A stretch of 64,000 nucleotides of DNA from Clostridium sp. KNHs205 (GTDB lineage Bacteria > Bacillota > Clostridia > Lachnospirales > Lachnospiraceae): positions 1,349,501 through 1,413,500 of the forward strand of contig NZ_JNLE01000003.1 in the NCBI RefSeq assembly GCF_000702945.1, written 5' to 3'. Below the pieces are notes generated by a model. The model was not told the DNA's origin and did no database searches. It saw nothing but the letters and a program-made list of their open reading frames with translations. Both the position numbers and the translations under genes were made by a program. This document shows, in pieces, positions 8,500 through 17,450 of the stretch. Positions within the stretch are counted from its first letter, which is position 1; each line of letters opens with the position of its first letter.

Positions 8500-10260
8500 A
8501 TGCAGAAGAAACTTTATATAAGCTATCTGATTACCATTGTACTTGCCCTTGGAATAACAGGTATTTTATTCTGGTTTGAGACCTCTGACTATCTTTATGG
8601 CCTGAGTAAGGAACGTTATCTTACTCAGGCTGAAATGGTTGGAGATATGTTTATGTTAAGCACCTTTAACACCGCTCAGGATTATGAAGACTTTGTAGAT
8701 AAATATGAGGAAAAATACAACTGCAGAATCACTATTATTGATCAGGACGGCAATGTTGTGGCAGATTCTGAAACTGATGGTAAGCAGGAAAACCATAAAT
8801 CCAGGGAAGAAGTCATCGGTGCCCTAAAGGGTGAGAGTATTTCTGTTACCAGATATTCACAGACAATGAAGAGAGAATATTCTTATAGTGCTGTATCTAT
8901 TCATACTGACAATTTTGACGGTGTAATCCGTATTTCTCTGCCCTTTTCTACATTACAGGGGCTTTATGACAAACTGGCAGATTCGCTGTTTATAACAGTT
9001 ATTCTCTGTATTGGTCTGGCTATGGCAGCAGCCGTAATCTTTACAAAATTGCTGACGAAACCTATTAATGAGGTTGCCAAAGCAGCAGAACGAATATCCG
9101 ACGGAGATTATAATATAAAGATTTATACCAGGGATAAATCGGTAGTCGGGAAATTGGCCCGTGCCTTTAATATTATGGCGGTGAATCTGAAAAGCAATAT
9201 TTCAAGCCTTACCCAGAGGAATGCTGAATTGGAAGCAATGCTCAGCAGTATGGAAGCAGGTGTTGTAGCTATTGATGACAGCAGTGACATCCTTTTTTAT
9301 AACAGGTCTTTTGAAAAGATTTGTAACAATAGCAAATCCATAACCTCAGGGCAGTCCCTTTTTACCTTATTCAGAAATGCTGCAGTCTTTGATGCCATTG
9401 ATGAAGTAAAGGAAATGAAATGCAGTGTTATGAAAGAAGGTTCCATTTCAGGTCAGGGGCTGCGTTATATCAGAGTAACAGGAACACCGCTGGGGCTGGA
9501 TGGTGAAAAATCTTTTGGAATACTTCTGATTATTGAAGATATCACCCAGTTAAAGAAGCTTGAGAATATGCGGCGGGATTTCGTATCCAATGTAACACAT
9601 GAATTGAAGACTCCACTGACCTCTATCAGAGGTTTTATAGATACACTGAAAAGCGGTGCAATGAAAGAAGAAGCGGTAGCAAATCGTTTTCTTGATATTA
9701 TTGATATCGAAGCAGAGCGTTTGTTCTCTCTGATACAGGATATCCTTATACTGCAGGAAATTGAATCCAAAAGAGAATTTGAAAGAGTTCCCAGTGACCT
9801 GAACGAATGCGTCAATGCAGTGATAGAACTGCTTCATCCTGAGATACAGGATTCTCCTATTCAAATTAGCTTTGAGCCTCAGCCGTATCTGAAACCTTTT
9901 TACTGTAACCCTGACAGAATGAAACAGCTCCTTATTAACCTTCTTGACAATGCCATAAAATATACGGAGGAAGGGACTATAACAGTAAGCCTGAAGGAAG
10001 AGGAAAATGATTTGATTCTTTCTGTAAAAGATACCGGTATCGGTATTGAAAAGGAATATCTGTCACGTATATTTGAACGTTTTTACAGGGTCGACAAAGG
10101 CCGGTCCCGTAAACAGGGCGGAACCGGCCTTGGACTTTCCATTGTAAAGCATATTGTTGAGCTCTATAACGGTAATATTCAGGTAAACAGTACTTTAGGT
10201 GTTGGAACGGAATTTATTATCACCCTTCCTTATAATACGGGAAATCAGAAACAGAAGTAG
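8500..10260 (+). CDS. phoR: Phosphate sensor histidine kinase PhoR-like
   Basis: Membrane kinase partner of the preceding regulator. Order: TM1 (about 5-25), outside sensor region (about 30-160) of the kind seen in Firmicute PhoR, TM2 (about 166-188), HAMP (about 185-240), PAS (about 250-350), HisKA with His367 in FVSNVTHELKTPLTS, then HATPase with NLLDNAIKYT, DTGIGI and GGTGLGLSIV. ATG 8500 is chosen: GGAGGG at 8483-8488 abuts the GTG at 8488, which therefore cannot be the start. The 3' end overlaps a convergent gene on the other strand by 66 nt. Confidence 0.93.
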   Translation: MQKKLYISYLITIVLALGITGILFWFETSDYLYGLSKERYLTQAEMVGDMFMLSTFNTAQDYEDFVDKYEEKYNCRITIIDQDGNVVADSETDGKQENHKSREEVIGALKGESISVTRYSQTMKREYSYSAVSIHTDNFDGVIRISLPFSTLQGLYDKLADSLFITVILCIGLAMAAAVIFTKLLTKPINEVAKAAERISDGDYNIKIYTRDKSVVGKLARAFNIMAVNLKSNISSLTQRNAELEAMLSSMEAGVVAIDDSSDILFYNRSFEKICNNSKSITSGQSLFTLFRNAAVFDAIDEVKEMKCSVMKEGSISGQGLRYIRVTGTPLGLDGEKSFGILLIIEDITQLKKLENMRRDFVSNVTHELKTPLTSIRGFIDTLKSGAMKEEAVANRFLDIIDIEAERLFSLIQDILILQEIESKREFERVPSDLNECVNAVIELLHPEIQDSPIQISFEPQPYLKPFYCNPDRMKQLLINLLDNAIKYTEEGTITVSLKEEENDLILSVKDTGIGIEKEYLSRIFERFYRVDKGRSRKQGGTGLGLSIVKHIVELYNGNIQVNSTLGVGTEFIITLPYNTGNQKQK

Positions 10261-10851
10261 GCTTCCGAGCAACAGGATACCCAGTATGATGAACAGGCAG
10301 TGCATAAAGAAAGTATCCGGCAGCAGGTTGATAATTGGATCTGTAGCCGGATCGAACAGCCAGTAATCATTACGGAAAAATATCTTATGAAAGATAATAA
10401 AGAGCTTGTCAAAATTTATGGCACAGGCCAGTCCCACAATAACCGGCAGGGCCAGTATGGTTACGCTTGATACCGGCAGGTAAGTGTAATCCCTCTTTTT
10501 CTTCTTGTATATTAGTATAAGCAGCAGTGCTATTGCAGTAACAGCAAATATTGCGTAGAAACTGACAAAGATATTTTTAACCTCGACGAAATGCTCCAAT
10601 CCGGAAGCTGATGAAGGCAGGGTTGGAAATTTAAGCTCTCCCTGAAAGAAAGGAGAGTTGTAATCAATCAGCGCATCGTAATTTTCCTTTATAACTGAGG
10701 CCTCCAATCCGGAGGTCTTTTCTATTTCTAATAATTTTATATCAAGGTAATAAAGAGGGCGGAAATTAACCGCCAGAATAACACCGGCAGAGATAAAGAA
10801 CAGTGTAAACAATATCCCGATACCGATATCGGAAAATTTGAATTTTTTCAT
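10195..10851 (-). CDS. DUF1461 (TIGR01906-type) integral membrane protein
   Basis: Membrane protein of unknown function, 218 residues. Hydrophobic helices lie at about 10-30, 95-115, 128-150 and 180-205. The loop after TM1 has the family look (SGLEASVIKENYDALIDYNSPFFQGEL). AAGGAAG precedes the ATG on the minus strand. It is convergent with phoR and its last 66 nt lie inside phoR on the opposite strand, so no terminator separates them and read-through would give antisense RNA. It is a single-gene unit. Confidence 0.75.
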   Translation of the reverse strand: MKKFKFSDIGIGILFTLFFISAGVILAVNFRPLYYLDIKLLEIEKTSGLEASVIKENYDALIDYNSPFFQGELKFPTLPSSASGLEHFVEVKNIFVSFYAIFAVTAIALLLILIYKKKKRDYTYLPVSSVTILALPVIVGLACAINFDKLFIIFHKIFFRNDYWLFDPATDPIINLLPDTFFMHCLFIILGILLLGSLLLFLISRIIRKGDNKFRSNT

Positions 10852-11134
10852 AAATTCTTCCTTTCAGTTTGTTTATATGTCAGGTTTTATATGGTACACT
10901 ACTTATAAATATTATATCCGCTGTGGATAATTTAAGCAAATCCTATATGAAAAATATAAAAATATGTTGGTATGTTGGTATGGAAGTTGTTTATTTAATG
11001 GAATGGATTGATATGCTGTAATTTTATAAAGACAGAAGCTGTAAAATTATTATTGATTGATTCACTGGTTTTAATCTGGAAGAATCTGGTCTGTACAGAA
11101 TTATCCGGTAAGGGATTCGGAGGAACAAGAGAGT
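10852..11134. other. Divergent intergenic spacer
   Basis: Between the divergent DUF1461 and CoiA-like genes. AT-rich; contains a short direct repeat of TATGTTGG near 10971-10990. No convincing operator was found. Confidence 0.3.
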
Positions 11135-11983
11135 ATGGAAAACTGTTTCTATAAAGAAGAAGAGATCTGTGCATACGAGCTAAAGGATGCTGCCGGCTTT
11201 TACAGGGTGGATTTGGTGGAAAAGTGGAAAATGGCTGCTTCGAAAGGAGAGCTGGTTTGTGGTGAGTGCGGAGCGAGGGTATATCTGGCAGCAGGTCTGA
11301 TCAAGGAACCTTACTTTGCCCATTATGATACGACAGCCTGCGAATATTCCGGGAACAGGGAATCGGAGGAAGCGCTTAAAGGGAAACGCTTATTGTATAA
11401 CCTTCTTAAAAGGAGCTTTCCCCAGGCGGAAATACATACCAGATACAAGCTAAAAAACGGATTGTACACCAGCTTTTATATAACCTTTACAGATGGCGGT
11501 TCTATGGCAGTAGAATACAGACTTTACAGCACCGGCATTGAGGAATTTTATCTAAGAGATGATTATTACCGGGCAGAGGGAATACTTCCTGTATATATCT
11601 TAAATCCAAGAGTGAACAAGAACGACCAGCAGCTATCCTGGTATCAGAGTCTTATTCAGAAATCCATGGGTTATTGTGCTTTTCTGGAATCCTCCTCTGA
11701 AAGAATATATCTTAAAAAGAATTTTGACAATCATTTCGGTAAGGTAAGAAAAGTAGTTACTATACGAAAAGAAGTACCGGTATCCGAACTGGTGTTAAGC
11801 AGACAGGGGATTCTTTCTGAGGAGTTTTATAAGGAATGCCAGGAGATGGAGGAGTACCTTTCTCTGCCTGAAGGTATCAGAGGAGATGTGCTGGAAAATG
11901 CAATACGGCTGATGCTTAAGGGGCAGGAACAATTGGTATCCGAAAAATACAGAGCTTTTATCAGGGAGAGAAAAATAATCTAA
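11135..11983 (+). CDS. Competence protein CoiA-like
   Basis: 282 residues resembling the CoiA family, linked to DNA uptake and recombination in Gram-positives. The N-terminus has a zinc-ribbon pattern (VCGECGARVYLA, then FAHYDTTACEYS) followed by RESEEALKGKRLLYNLLKRSF, a typical CoiA helix leading into the nuclease-like domain. The later part (ITFTDGGSMAVEYRLYS) is weaker than in standard CoiA, and the C-terminal 100 residues are not recognised. GGAGGAACAAGAG precedes the ATG. A DinB-like gene follows after 11 nt, so the two are probably co-transcribed. Confidence 0.65.
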   Translation: MENCFYKEEEICAYELKDAAGFYRVDLVEKWKMAASKGELVCGECGARVYLAAGLIKEPYFAHYDTTACEYSGNRESEEALKGKRLLYNLLKRSFPQAEIHTRYKLKNGLYTSFYITFTDGGSMAVEYRLYSTGIEEFYLRDDYYRAEGILPVYILNPRVNKNDQQLSWYQSLIQKSMGYCAFLESSSERIYLKKNFDNHFGKVRKVVTIRKEVPVSELVLSRQGILSEEFYKECQEMEEYLSLPEGIRGDVLENAIRLMLKGQEQLVSEKYRAFIRERKII

Positions 11984-11994
11984 GGAGGGATATT

Positions 11995-12681
11995 ATGTTT
12001 CAGGTAGGCAGTGAATGGAATCCAAGACAAGCGCAGTTAAAAGAATTAATTTTAAATGCAGAAAAATTCAAAGAGGCAATGGAACTGTGCCTGTACCTGC
12101 ATGGGATTGTGCATACATCAGAAATATCACACAATCCAGAAGCTGGTTATTACGATGAAGTTATGAATGGGCTGACCAAAGAAGCCTTTACTATCATGCC
12201 AACAATAAAAGACGTAACCATAGCCTGGAATTTGTGGCATATAACAAGGATTGAAGATATAACCTCCAATATCCTGATACAGGAGAAAGAGCAGGTCTTA
12301 AATGAAGACTGGCTTAAACGTCTTGGAGTGACTGTCACGGATACCGGAAACGCTATGACGGATGAAGAGATTCTGGATTTGAGCAATTTAATAGACATGG
12401 AAGAATTGAAAAATTACCGTAAGGCAGTTGGAGTCAGAACGAGAGGTATTATAGAGAGTTTGACACCGGAGGATTTAAAGCGAAAGGTTAAGCCTGAAGG
12501 AATTGCCAGAATCCTTAAAGAAGGTGGTGTAACCGAACATCCCGATTCACTGTGGCTCCTTGATTTTTGGGGCAGGAAGAATGTTGCAGGAATCTTGCTT
12601 ATGCCTATAACCAGACATCAAATAGGGCATTTGAATGACAGCATGAAATTAAAAAAGAAGCTGATGAAAAACATCCGATGA
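11995..12681 (+). CDS. DinB-superfamily protein
   Basis: 228 residues with a four-helix DinB-like layout and spaced His residues that could bind metal: LHGIVHTSE near 40, WNLWHITRIED near 80 and ITRHQIGHLND near 212. Family members are metal-dependent thiol transferases or of unknown function. AAGGAGG is well placed before the ATG. The stop codon falls in a 14-bp tandem repeat array, so the exact C-terminus depends on repeat number. Confidence 0.7.
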   Translation: MFQVGSEWNPRQAQLKELILNAEKFKEAMELCLYLHGIVHTSEISHNPEAGYYDEVMNGLTKEAFTIMPTIKDVTIAWNLWHITRIEDITSNILIQEKEQVLNEDWLKRLGVTVTDTGNAMTDEEILDLSNLIDMEELKNYRKAVGVRTRGIIESLTPEDLKRKVKPEGIARILKEGGVTEHPDSLWLLDFWGRKNVAGILLMPITRHQIGHLNDSMKLKKKLMKNIR

Positions 12682-12718
12682 AAAACATCCAATGAAAAAC
12701 ATCTGATGAAAAACTTCT
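12663..12718 (+). repeat. Four tandem 14-bp repeats over the DinB gene stop
   Basis: Unit GATGAAAAACATCC occurs perfectly twice (12663-12690), then twice with changes (12691-12718). The array spans the stop codon TGA at 12679-12681. Because 14 is not a multiple of 3, gain or loss of a unit would change the C-terminus. Confidence 0.85.
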
Positions 12719-12734
12719 GCTGATAAATTAGAAA

Positions 12735-12767
12735 AGGTCTGCTGAAAAATAAACAGGCCTTTTTTTA
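12735..12767 (+). terminator. Rho-independent terminator after the DinB gene
   Basis: AGGTCTG pairs with CAGGCCT (one G-T pair) over a 12-nt loop, followed by seven T. Confidence 0.75.
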
Positions 12768-13257
12768 TTAAAAAGATATTTCTGTTCATTCACCTCTGTT
12801 TCATGTATAAAATCTTTTTGTTTATTCTTTTATCTCATCTTTCTTAGTGAAATCTGAAAACTCATGACACCAATCTGAACCGTCCTGCTTTGAAGGAGTA
12901 TAGCTTACAATTTAGAAACATAGCATTACTACGTACGGAATAGGAGCAGGGGAAGTGTATGCACATTGCGACAATTTAGAAACAAAGTATCACTGCGTAT
13001 CCCTTAGTACATCTTCTGTCCTTTTTAAGCTGACTCTGCAAAAAGTGAAATATTCTGTCTGATATAATATTTCCAAAAGAAGATATCTTAGTTAAAATTA
13101 TAACATATCAACAATTAAGTAATTAAATTTCTTCTTATAGCATACAAAATATCTAAAAAAACTCCTTAAAATAAAAAATACACACTAAAATAAAAAAAGC
13201 CCCCTTTTAATTACATGAATTTGCCAATTACAATGTAAGTAACAATATGAGAGGGGA
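12768..13257. other. Long AT-rich gap before the glucanase gene
   Basis: No gene seen. Two imperfect direct repeats of an ACAATTTAGAAACA-containing segment start near 12909 and 12969, about 60 bp apart. The last part (about 13140-13205) is nearly pure A/T. Confidence 0.4.
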
Positions 13258-13320
13258 AATAAGCCGTATAGAAACCGGTATGCTTATTTCTATAGACTTA
13301 AGGTAACTGTTAACCAGATT
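13258..13320 (+). promoter_or_regulatory. Structured leader with alternative stems before the GH16 gene
   Basis: AAATAAGC (13258-13265) pairs exactly with GCTTATTT (13283-13290). TATAGAAA (13269-13276), in the loop of that stem, pairs exactly with TTTCTATA (13288-13295), which overlaps the right arm of the first. The two stems are therefore mutually exclusive. A GGTAAC/GTTAACC hairpin follows. It lacks the conserved core of c-di-GMP-I riboswitches and I do not recognise a class. Confidence 0.4.
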
Positions 13321-13370
13321 GAAGAGGAGGAAAGAGTGAGAGAAGAATCTTTCACTCCCCTGATTAACGC

Positions 13371-13395
13371 GCGTGCTATAGCACGCAGATGGGAG
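13371..13395 (+). promoter_or_regulatory. Hairpin abutting the GH16 ribosome site (shared leader motif)
   Basis: A 16-nt perfect palindrome, GCGTGCTATAGCACGC, is followed by AGAT, the ribosome site GGGAG and CTATGA. It matches the phoP leader at 7747-7771 in spacing and flank, with two compensated stem changes. It also decides the start: GGGAG is 6 nt before ATG 13402, whereas ATG 13398 is 2 nt away and in another frame. Confidence 0.55.
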
Positions 13396-13401
13396 CTATG
13401 A

Positions 13402-16400
13402 ATGAAGCAAACGAAGCAAAAGGGAAAAGTCTTAAACAGACGAGTGCTTGGCCTTATGATGGTAATGATACTGGTTCTTTGCAGTATGGTTACCCCCTTT
13501 GGCGGAAGAACTCAGGTTCAGGCGGCTACAGCTATTACATCCATGTCTTATTTTTCAGCAGCAGACGGTCCGGTTATCACCAAATCGGGTGTAGGACAGG
13601 CAAGCTATGGATTCGTAATGCCTATATTTAACGGTGGCGCAGCTACTTGGGCAGATGTTGCCAGTGATTTAACGGTTAACGTAAAGGTTAATGGCAGCTG
13701 GGTTAATATTGATAACACAGGTTTCACTTACAATGTTAACTGGGGAAATTGGAGTGACAGCGGTTTTAACGGATATTGGTTCATCGTATCAGAGACTACA
13801 TATCTAAGGTTAGCCTCTAAAACCACAGGCGTTACCTTGGATTATACGCTGGTATTTACGAACTTACCTAAAACTACAATTACCTCCATGGCTGCAACCC
13901 AGGGACCTAATATTACAGCAGGAGTCACAGGAGGAGCAGGCTTTACATATCCAGTCTTTAATGGAGATGCATCTATCACTTATGCTGCTGTAGCGGAGGA
14001 TCTGAAGGTATTTGTGAAGCCTGTGGCAAGCAGTACCTGGATAGACATTGATAATAATGCGGCCAGCGGATGGATCTATGACAAGAATTTCGGACAGTTT
14101 ACGGACGGAGGTGGCGGTTATTGGTTTACTGTTACAGAATCCATCAATGTTAAACTGGAATCAAAAACTTCTAAAGCAGCTTTAATATACACGATTACCT
14201 ACAATCAGCCCGTAAGAAATAATTATAATATTACCGCTTATGACGGGACCACTTATACGGCCGGTGAAACCGGAGCAATCGGCATTCCCTTACCTAAAAT
14301 TGATGGAGGTGCACCGGTCAGTTCAGAACTTGATAAGTTTGTTTATGAGATAAAAGCGAATGGTGTCTGGGTTGAATTGAGTGATTTTAGTAAGAGTAGC
14401 TTCAGCTATTCCGGAAATGGCTATAATACTTTATCCGATAAGAACCAATGGGGATATTGGGTAGACCACATCTATGGTCTGTGGTTCCAGCCAATTCAGG
14501 TAAATATGGAGATAAGAATCGGATATCCTCTCAATGGACAAAAAGGCGGAAGCATTGGAACTAATTATGTATACTACACCTTTATCGGTAACCCTGACGC
14601 ACCAAGACCGGATGTATCAGACCTTGGTGATATAGAACTTGGAACACCTGAAAATACAGAGATTACCGGAATGAATCTGGTATGGAATGATGAATTCAGT
14701 GGAACCTCTCTGGATACCAGTGTCTGGAATTATAACACAGGCTATTATATCAATGATGACCCCGGTACCTGGGGCTGGGGAAATAACGAACTGGAGCATT
14801 ACACCACCAGTGAAAGAAACATTTCAGTAAGCAATGGTAAATTAACGATAACAGCGTTAGAAGATCCTAAGACCTTTCCGCAGGATCCAAATCGTGTAGC
14901 ACCTTATTCCTCCGGAAAGATTACAACAAAAGATAACTTTACCTTTAAATACGGAAGAATTGATTTCCGTGCGAAGCTTCCCAGAGGAAATGGATTATGG
15001 CCTGCACTCTGGATGCTGCCCAATGACGATACCTATGGTACCTGGGCTGCTTCCGGTGAAATAGACGTAATGGAAGCAAGAGGACGTCTGCCGGGCGCTT
15101 CAAGCGGTGCCATTCACTTTGGCGGACAATGGCCCGCGAATACTTATATTGGCGGTGATTATTCCTTCCCTAACGGACAGACAATAGATTCTGATTATCA
15201 TGTATACAGTGCCGTATGGGAAGAAGATAATATTAAATGGTATGTAGACGGTAAATGCTTCTTTAAAGCCACCAATGACCAGTGGTACTCCAATGGGGCA
15301 CCTTCCAATAACAATGCTCCCTTTGACCAGGAGTTCTATATTATTATGAATCTTGCGGTAGGCGGATGGTTCGATGGTGGTGTATCACCGAATCCGGGAG
15401 ATATTCCGGCAAGCATGCAGGTGGATTATGTAAGAGTCTATAAAGATACAAACGGTGAAAATCCAAGTAATGTACCAGTAACAGGAATTACACTGGATAA
15501 ACAGACTGCAGCTTTATCAGCCATCGGTGAAACAGTCCAGATCAACAGAACCATTACACCTGGCAATGCAACCAATAAAAATGTAACCTGGACTTCCTCC
15601 AATCCATCAGTAGCTACAGTCAGTGCCGGTCAGGTAACTGCTGTTTCAAACGGTACAACAACTATTACAGCAACAACAAATGATGGAGGCTATACAGCTG
15701 CCTGCCTTATAACGGTAAATGCAGGAGGAAATCAGACGGTACCAGTAACAGGAGTGGTTTTAAGTGCTTCACAAACCGAACTGACAGTTGGCGGAACTGC
15801 TACTCTCAATGCAACGATAAGTCCCTCAAATGCAACCAATAAACAGGTAACCTGGTCCAGTGCCAACACCAGTATTGCTGCAGTCGATCAGAACGGTAAA
15901 ATAACAGCTGTTGCTGCAGGTACGACCACGATTACCGTTAAAACGGCAGATGGCAGTAAAACTGCAAGCTGTCAGGTTACCGTAAAGGCAGCCTCTACTG
16001 TATATGTGATTGGTGACAGTGTAAAAGGGTTGAAGAAAATGGGAGATAAGTTAGAATTCTATGTTAACGGAGCAACCTTTGCAGACTTACATTATAAAAT
16101 CAATAATGGCGGTCAGATAAATGTGGCTATGAGCGGAAGTGGAAACGGCAACTTCACCTACACCGTGAATCCGGTCAAACAGGGAGATGTGATAGAATAT
16201 TTCTTTACCTATAACCCGGGAAATGGTGCGCTGGATACACAGACCCTTACTTATATACACGGAGTAACACAAGGAACACCGGAGGATGGTGGCTCCGGTA
16301 ATCCGGGCACCAATACGGACGCAGCCGCCGGAAAGACTGTAACTTCTTCCGGATCAGAAGGAGCCGGCTTTGGTGAAGGCAATCTGACAGATAATAATAC

Positions 16401-16704
16401 TACTACAAGATGGTCCTCTAATTTCGCAGATAATGCATGGTTCGTCATTGACCTTGGAGGAACCTATAACATCAGCCAGTTGGTGCTTAACTGGGAGGCT
16501 GCTAACGGAAAGCAGTATGAGATACTGGTATCAACCAATGGCAGCAGTTATTCCAGTATCTATAAGCAGTCTAACGGCAGCGGTGGTATTGAGACCCTGA
16601 ATTTCTCTGCAGTTAATGCAAAATACGTCAAATTCCAGGGAATTGAAAGAGCACTTCCTTATGGATATTCTCTGTGGGATGTTAAGGTAATGGGACATAA
16701 TTAA
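13402..16704 (+). CDS. Secreted multi-domain GH16 endo-beta-1,3-glucanase
   Basis: Probable extracellular laminarinase of 1100 residues. Order: signal peptide ending VQA (1-41); three related beta modules (about 43-155, 157-267, 272-397) sharing GYWF or WFQP patterns, class not named; GH16 catalytic domain (about 425-683) with catalytic Glu553 and Glu558 in GEIDVMEARG and the FRAKLPRGNGLWPALWML segment; two BIG2 Ig-like domains (about 692-774 and 781-863); a CBM56-like module (about 865-953, FADLHYKINNGG); and a C-terminal F5/8-type (discoidin/CBM32-like) domain (about 973-1100). No anchor is seen, so the enzyme is free. It is a single-gene unit with a long leader. Beta-1,3-glucan substrate is inferred from the GH16 sequence and the CBM56-like module. 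Confidence 0.9.
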   Translation: MKQTKQKGKVLNRRVLGLMMVMILVLCSMVTPFGGRTQVQAATAITSMSYFSAADGPVITKSGVGQASYGFVMPIFNGGAATWADVASDLTVNVKVNGSWVNIDNTGFTYNVNWGNWSDSGFNGYWFIVSETTYLRLASKTTGVTLDYTLVFTNLPKTTITSMAATQGPNITAGVTGGAGFTYPVFNGDASITYAAVAEDLKVFVKPVASSTWIDIDNNAASGWIYDKNFGQFTDGGGGYWFTVTESINVKLESKTSKAALIYTITYNQPVRNNYNITAYDGTTYTAGETGAIGIPLPKIDGGAPVSSELDKFVYEIKANGVWVELSDFSKSSFSYSGNGYNTLSDKNQWGYWVDHIYGLWFQPIQVNMEIRIGYPLNGQKGGSIGTNYVYYTFIGNPDAPRPDVSDLGDIELGTPENTEITGMNLVWNDEFSGTSLDTSVWNYNTGYYINDDPGTWGWGNNELEHYTTSERNISVSNGKLTITALEDPKTFPQDPNRVAPYSSGKITTKDNFTFKYGRIDFRAKLPRGNGLWPALWMLPNDDTYGTWAASGEIDVMEARGRLPGASSGAIHFGGQWPANTYIGGDYSFPNGQTIDSDYHVYSAVWEEDNIKWYVDGKCFFKATNDQWYSNGAPSNNNAPFDQEFYIIMNLAVGGWFDGGVSPNPGDIPASMQVDYVRVYKDTNGENPSNVPVTGITLDKQTAALSAIGETVQINRTITPGNATNKNVTWTSSNPSVATVSAGQVTAVSNGTTTITATTNDGGYTAACLITVNAGGNQTVPVTGVVLSASQTELTVGGTATLNATISPSNATNKQVTWSSANTSIAAVDQNGKITAVAAGTTTITVKTADGSKTASCQVTVKAASTVYVIGDSVKGLKKMGDKLEFYVNGATFADLHYKINNGGQINVAMSGSGNGNFTYTVNPVKQGDVIEYFFTYNPGNGALDTQTLTYIHGVTQGTPEDGGSGNPGTNTDAAAGKTVTSSGSEGAGFGEGNLTDNNTTTRWSSNFADNAWFVIDLGGTYNISQLVLNWEAANGKQYEILVSTNGSSYSSIYKQSNGSGGIETLNFSAVNAKYVKFQGIERALPYGYSLWDVKVMGHN

Positions 16705-17149
16705 GAAAATAATGAAATTGAACCAGCAGAATTAACTTTATTGATAATAATAAAATTGATTATTTAAATAATCAAGCCAATATATAGTCAAGCCAATAAA
16801 TAGTCAAATAATAGATTAACATGTTTTTTTACAGCAATATTTGAATAGGCATGCTCTCTATTCTGTTATTCTTCCAATTATAACACAGGGAAAGGGTAGG
16901 AAGATATAAGAATAAGAGGGTATGCCGGAAGTATCATAACGGGTAATTTACAAATGTAAGTCCCATAGTCTAAACCGGAAGGAAAGCTGAATAAATTGAA
17001 AAACAAAATTAATTGAAAAGCAAAATAAAATCGAAAAGCAAAATAAATCGAAAAGCAAAATAAATCGAAAAGCAGAAATAAATTAAAAAACAGAATATAT
17101 CAAATGACACTTGTCACAGCTCTCAAAATGTTGTAGACTTATATTAGAT
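16705..17149. repeat. AT-rich gap with short tandem repeats
   Basis: No gene seen. About 16990-17090 carries roughly five copies of an AAAATAAATCGAAAAGC-like 17-bp unit, decaying at both ends. Near 16765-16810 a TAGTCAAGCCAAT-like segment is repeated. These look like slippage repeats. Confidence 0.6.
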
Positions 17150-17266
17150 TTTGTATGACTGGCGGAAATGGGAGTTCACCCATAGGGAGTACAAAAATAT
17201 AATATGCCGACCGCCTGGGCAGCCCTGGTAGCTCTGTACCTATACAGAAGCTCGGGTTACCCGGGC
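17150..17266 (+). ncRNA. ZTP riboswitch (pfl motif) with terminator, controlling purH
   Basis: Aptamer parts are readable: P1 TTGTA (17151-17155) with TACAA (17190-17194), P2 ATGGG-AGTTC-ACCCAT, and the conserved GCCGACCGCCTGGGC (17206-17220) of the P3/pseudoknot side. Downstream ACCCGGGCGG followed by six T can pair with CCGCCTGGGC, giving a terminator that competes with the aptamer. ZTP/ZMP builds up when 10-formyl-tetrahydrofolate is short. ZMP (AICAR) is the substrate of PurH, encoded downstream, so the ligand turns on the enzyme that consumes it. Confidence 0.92.
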
Positions 17267-17450
17267 GGTTTTTTGTTGTCTTAGGGATTAAATATGTTGA
17301 CGTTAGCTTTTGAAGCTTCAGATTAAACAACTAGAATAAATCTATATCTCTTTACTGGAATAATAATTGTGGAGCAGAAAATTATAAGGTTATCATACAC
17401 GTAGTAAAAAATACCCTAAGTGTCAATAATACAGGAAAAGGAGAATGAAA

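Noticed and set aside
13258..13320. c-di-GMP-I riboswitch before the GH16 gene
   Set aside because: The stems and a GGTAAC/GTTAACC hairpin are suggestive, but the conserved ACGCAAAGC-type core and receptor helix are missing.
13389..13631. 80-codon plus-strand frame overlapping the glucanase start
   Set aside because: It is out of frame with the glucanase, has no ribosome site of its own and ends inside the signal/module 1 coding region.
16990..17090. CRISPR-like array
   Set aside because: The units are about 17 bp, run head to tail without unique spacers, and have no cas genes nearby.
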